Assembly (NCBI GenBank): GCA_005882155.1
Contig: VBCQ01000086.1
Span: 1 to 5,434, forward strand
Length of the DNA: 5,434 bases
Direction of reading: 5' to 3'
Source of the DNA: Betaproteobacteria bacterium
Lineage (GTDB): Bacteria; Pseudomonadota; Gammaproteobacteria; Burkholderiales; Burkholderiaceae_C
Translations under genes and position numbers: made by a program
Shown: in pieces, positions 5,124 through 5,434 of the stretch
Layout of the letters: each line of letters opens with the position of its first letter
Position numbering within the stretch: the first letter of the stretch is position 1
The notes under the pieces: model-generated
What the model was told of the DNA's origin: nothing
What the model saw: only the letters and a program-made list of their open reading frames with translations
The model's database searches: none

Positions 5124-5434
5124 ATGAACCCTCACATCCACGGCCTGCATCACAACGCCTACCGTTGCAGCGACTCCGAGCGCACCCGCGCCTTCTACGA
5201 AGATTTTCTCGGCCTGCCGCTGGCCGACGCGTTCGAGATCGGCGAGACCAAGACGGGTCGCAAGACGCGCGCGCTGCACAGCTTCTTCCGCATGGGCGAT
5301 GGTTCGTGCCTCGCGTTCTTCGAAGTGCCCGATATGCCGTTCGAGTTCAAGAAGCAACATGACTTCGACCTGCATATTGCGCTGCAGGTCGAGCGCGACG
5401 TGCTGGAGCCGATGATGGCGAAGGGGCGCGCTGC
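5124..5434 (+). CDS. VOC-family (glyoxalase/dioxygenase superfamily) protein, 5' part
   Basis: The first 103 residues of a gene that runs off the right edge. The fold signature is clear: GLHHNAYRCSDSERTRAFYE (7-26) with FLGLPL after it is the first beta-alpha unit of a vicinal-oxygen-chelate module, followed by strands at FFRMGDGSCLAFFEV (54-68) and DLHIALQV (82-89). H10, E67 and H84 sit where the metal ligands of metal-dependent VOC enzymes are expected, so an active metalloenzyme (lyase, isomerase or extradiol-type dioxygenase) is likelier than a simple binding protein, but the substrate cannot be told. The start is fixed by AGGAGA 7 nt upstream. It is divergent from ybaK across a 69-bp spacer. 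The end lies outside the window, so total length and any second VOC module are unknown. Confidence 0.88.
   Translation, partial: MNPHIHGLHHNAYRCSDSERTRAFYEDFLGLPLADAFEIGETKTGRKTRALHSFFRMGDGSCLAFFEVPDMPFEFKKQHDFDLHIALQVERDVLEPMMAKGRA

Noticed and set aside
5055..5375. N-terminal extension of YbaK up to 5375
   Set aside because: This part is antisense to the VOC gene, which has its own Shine-Dalgarno and fold signature, and it lies outside the YbaK domain.
1..5434. New defence system, biosynthetic cluster or mobile island
   Set aside because: No integrase, transposase, toxin-antitoxin pair, nuclease-helicase set or CRISPR repeats; all genes except the small one belong to common chromosomal families and composition looks uniform.

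Overview
The window is a compact, GC-rich, gene-dense piece of bacterial chromosome. Codons end mostly in G or C, and the protein families point to a betaproteobacterium, probably Burkholderiales; this is inferred from protein similarity recalled from memory, not from a search. There are no mobile elements, CRISPR arrays, tRNA or rRNA genes. I see ordinary housekeeping and accessory genes, not a recognisable new multi-gene system; the most unusual points are inside individual genes.

Left part, all on the plus strand: the C-terminal end of an M1-family metallopeptidase (to 536); a 164-bp spacer with a nested GC-rich palindrome and a TACAAT box placed just before the next start; then a tight cluster of a PHP-domain phosphoesterase/exonuclease of the YciV (RNase AM) family (701-1504), a 10-helix EamA/DMT transporter that overlaps it by 4 nt (1501-2430), and a YciO protein of the Sua5/YrdC superfamily 7 nt further on (2438-3076). 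yciV and yciO are also neighbours in E. coli, so this is a conserved pair with a transporter between its members. The PHP protein keeps all its predicted metal ligands but lacks about 20 residues that family members normally have.

Middle part, on the minus strand: plsY, the acyl-phosphate:glycerol-3-phosphate acyltransferase of phospholipid synthesis (4153 to 3443), translationally coupled through ATGA to a Rid-family (YoaB-like) gene (3446 to 3081). PlsY carries an unusual histidine-rich C-terminal tail, and the Shine-Dalgarno for the Rid gene lies in the last tail codons. The Rid gene converges on yciO with only 4 bp between the stop codons.

Right part: a small plus-strand gene (4327-4641) for an unrecognised single-pass membrane or secreted protein, with a strong Shine-Dalgarno, whose 3' end runs 73 nt into the convergent ybaK gene (5054 to 4569, Cys-tRNA(Pro) deacylase family). 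A 69-bp divergent spacer separates ybaK from the start of a VOC (glyoxalase/dioxygenase superfamily) gene that leaves the window at its right edge.
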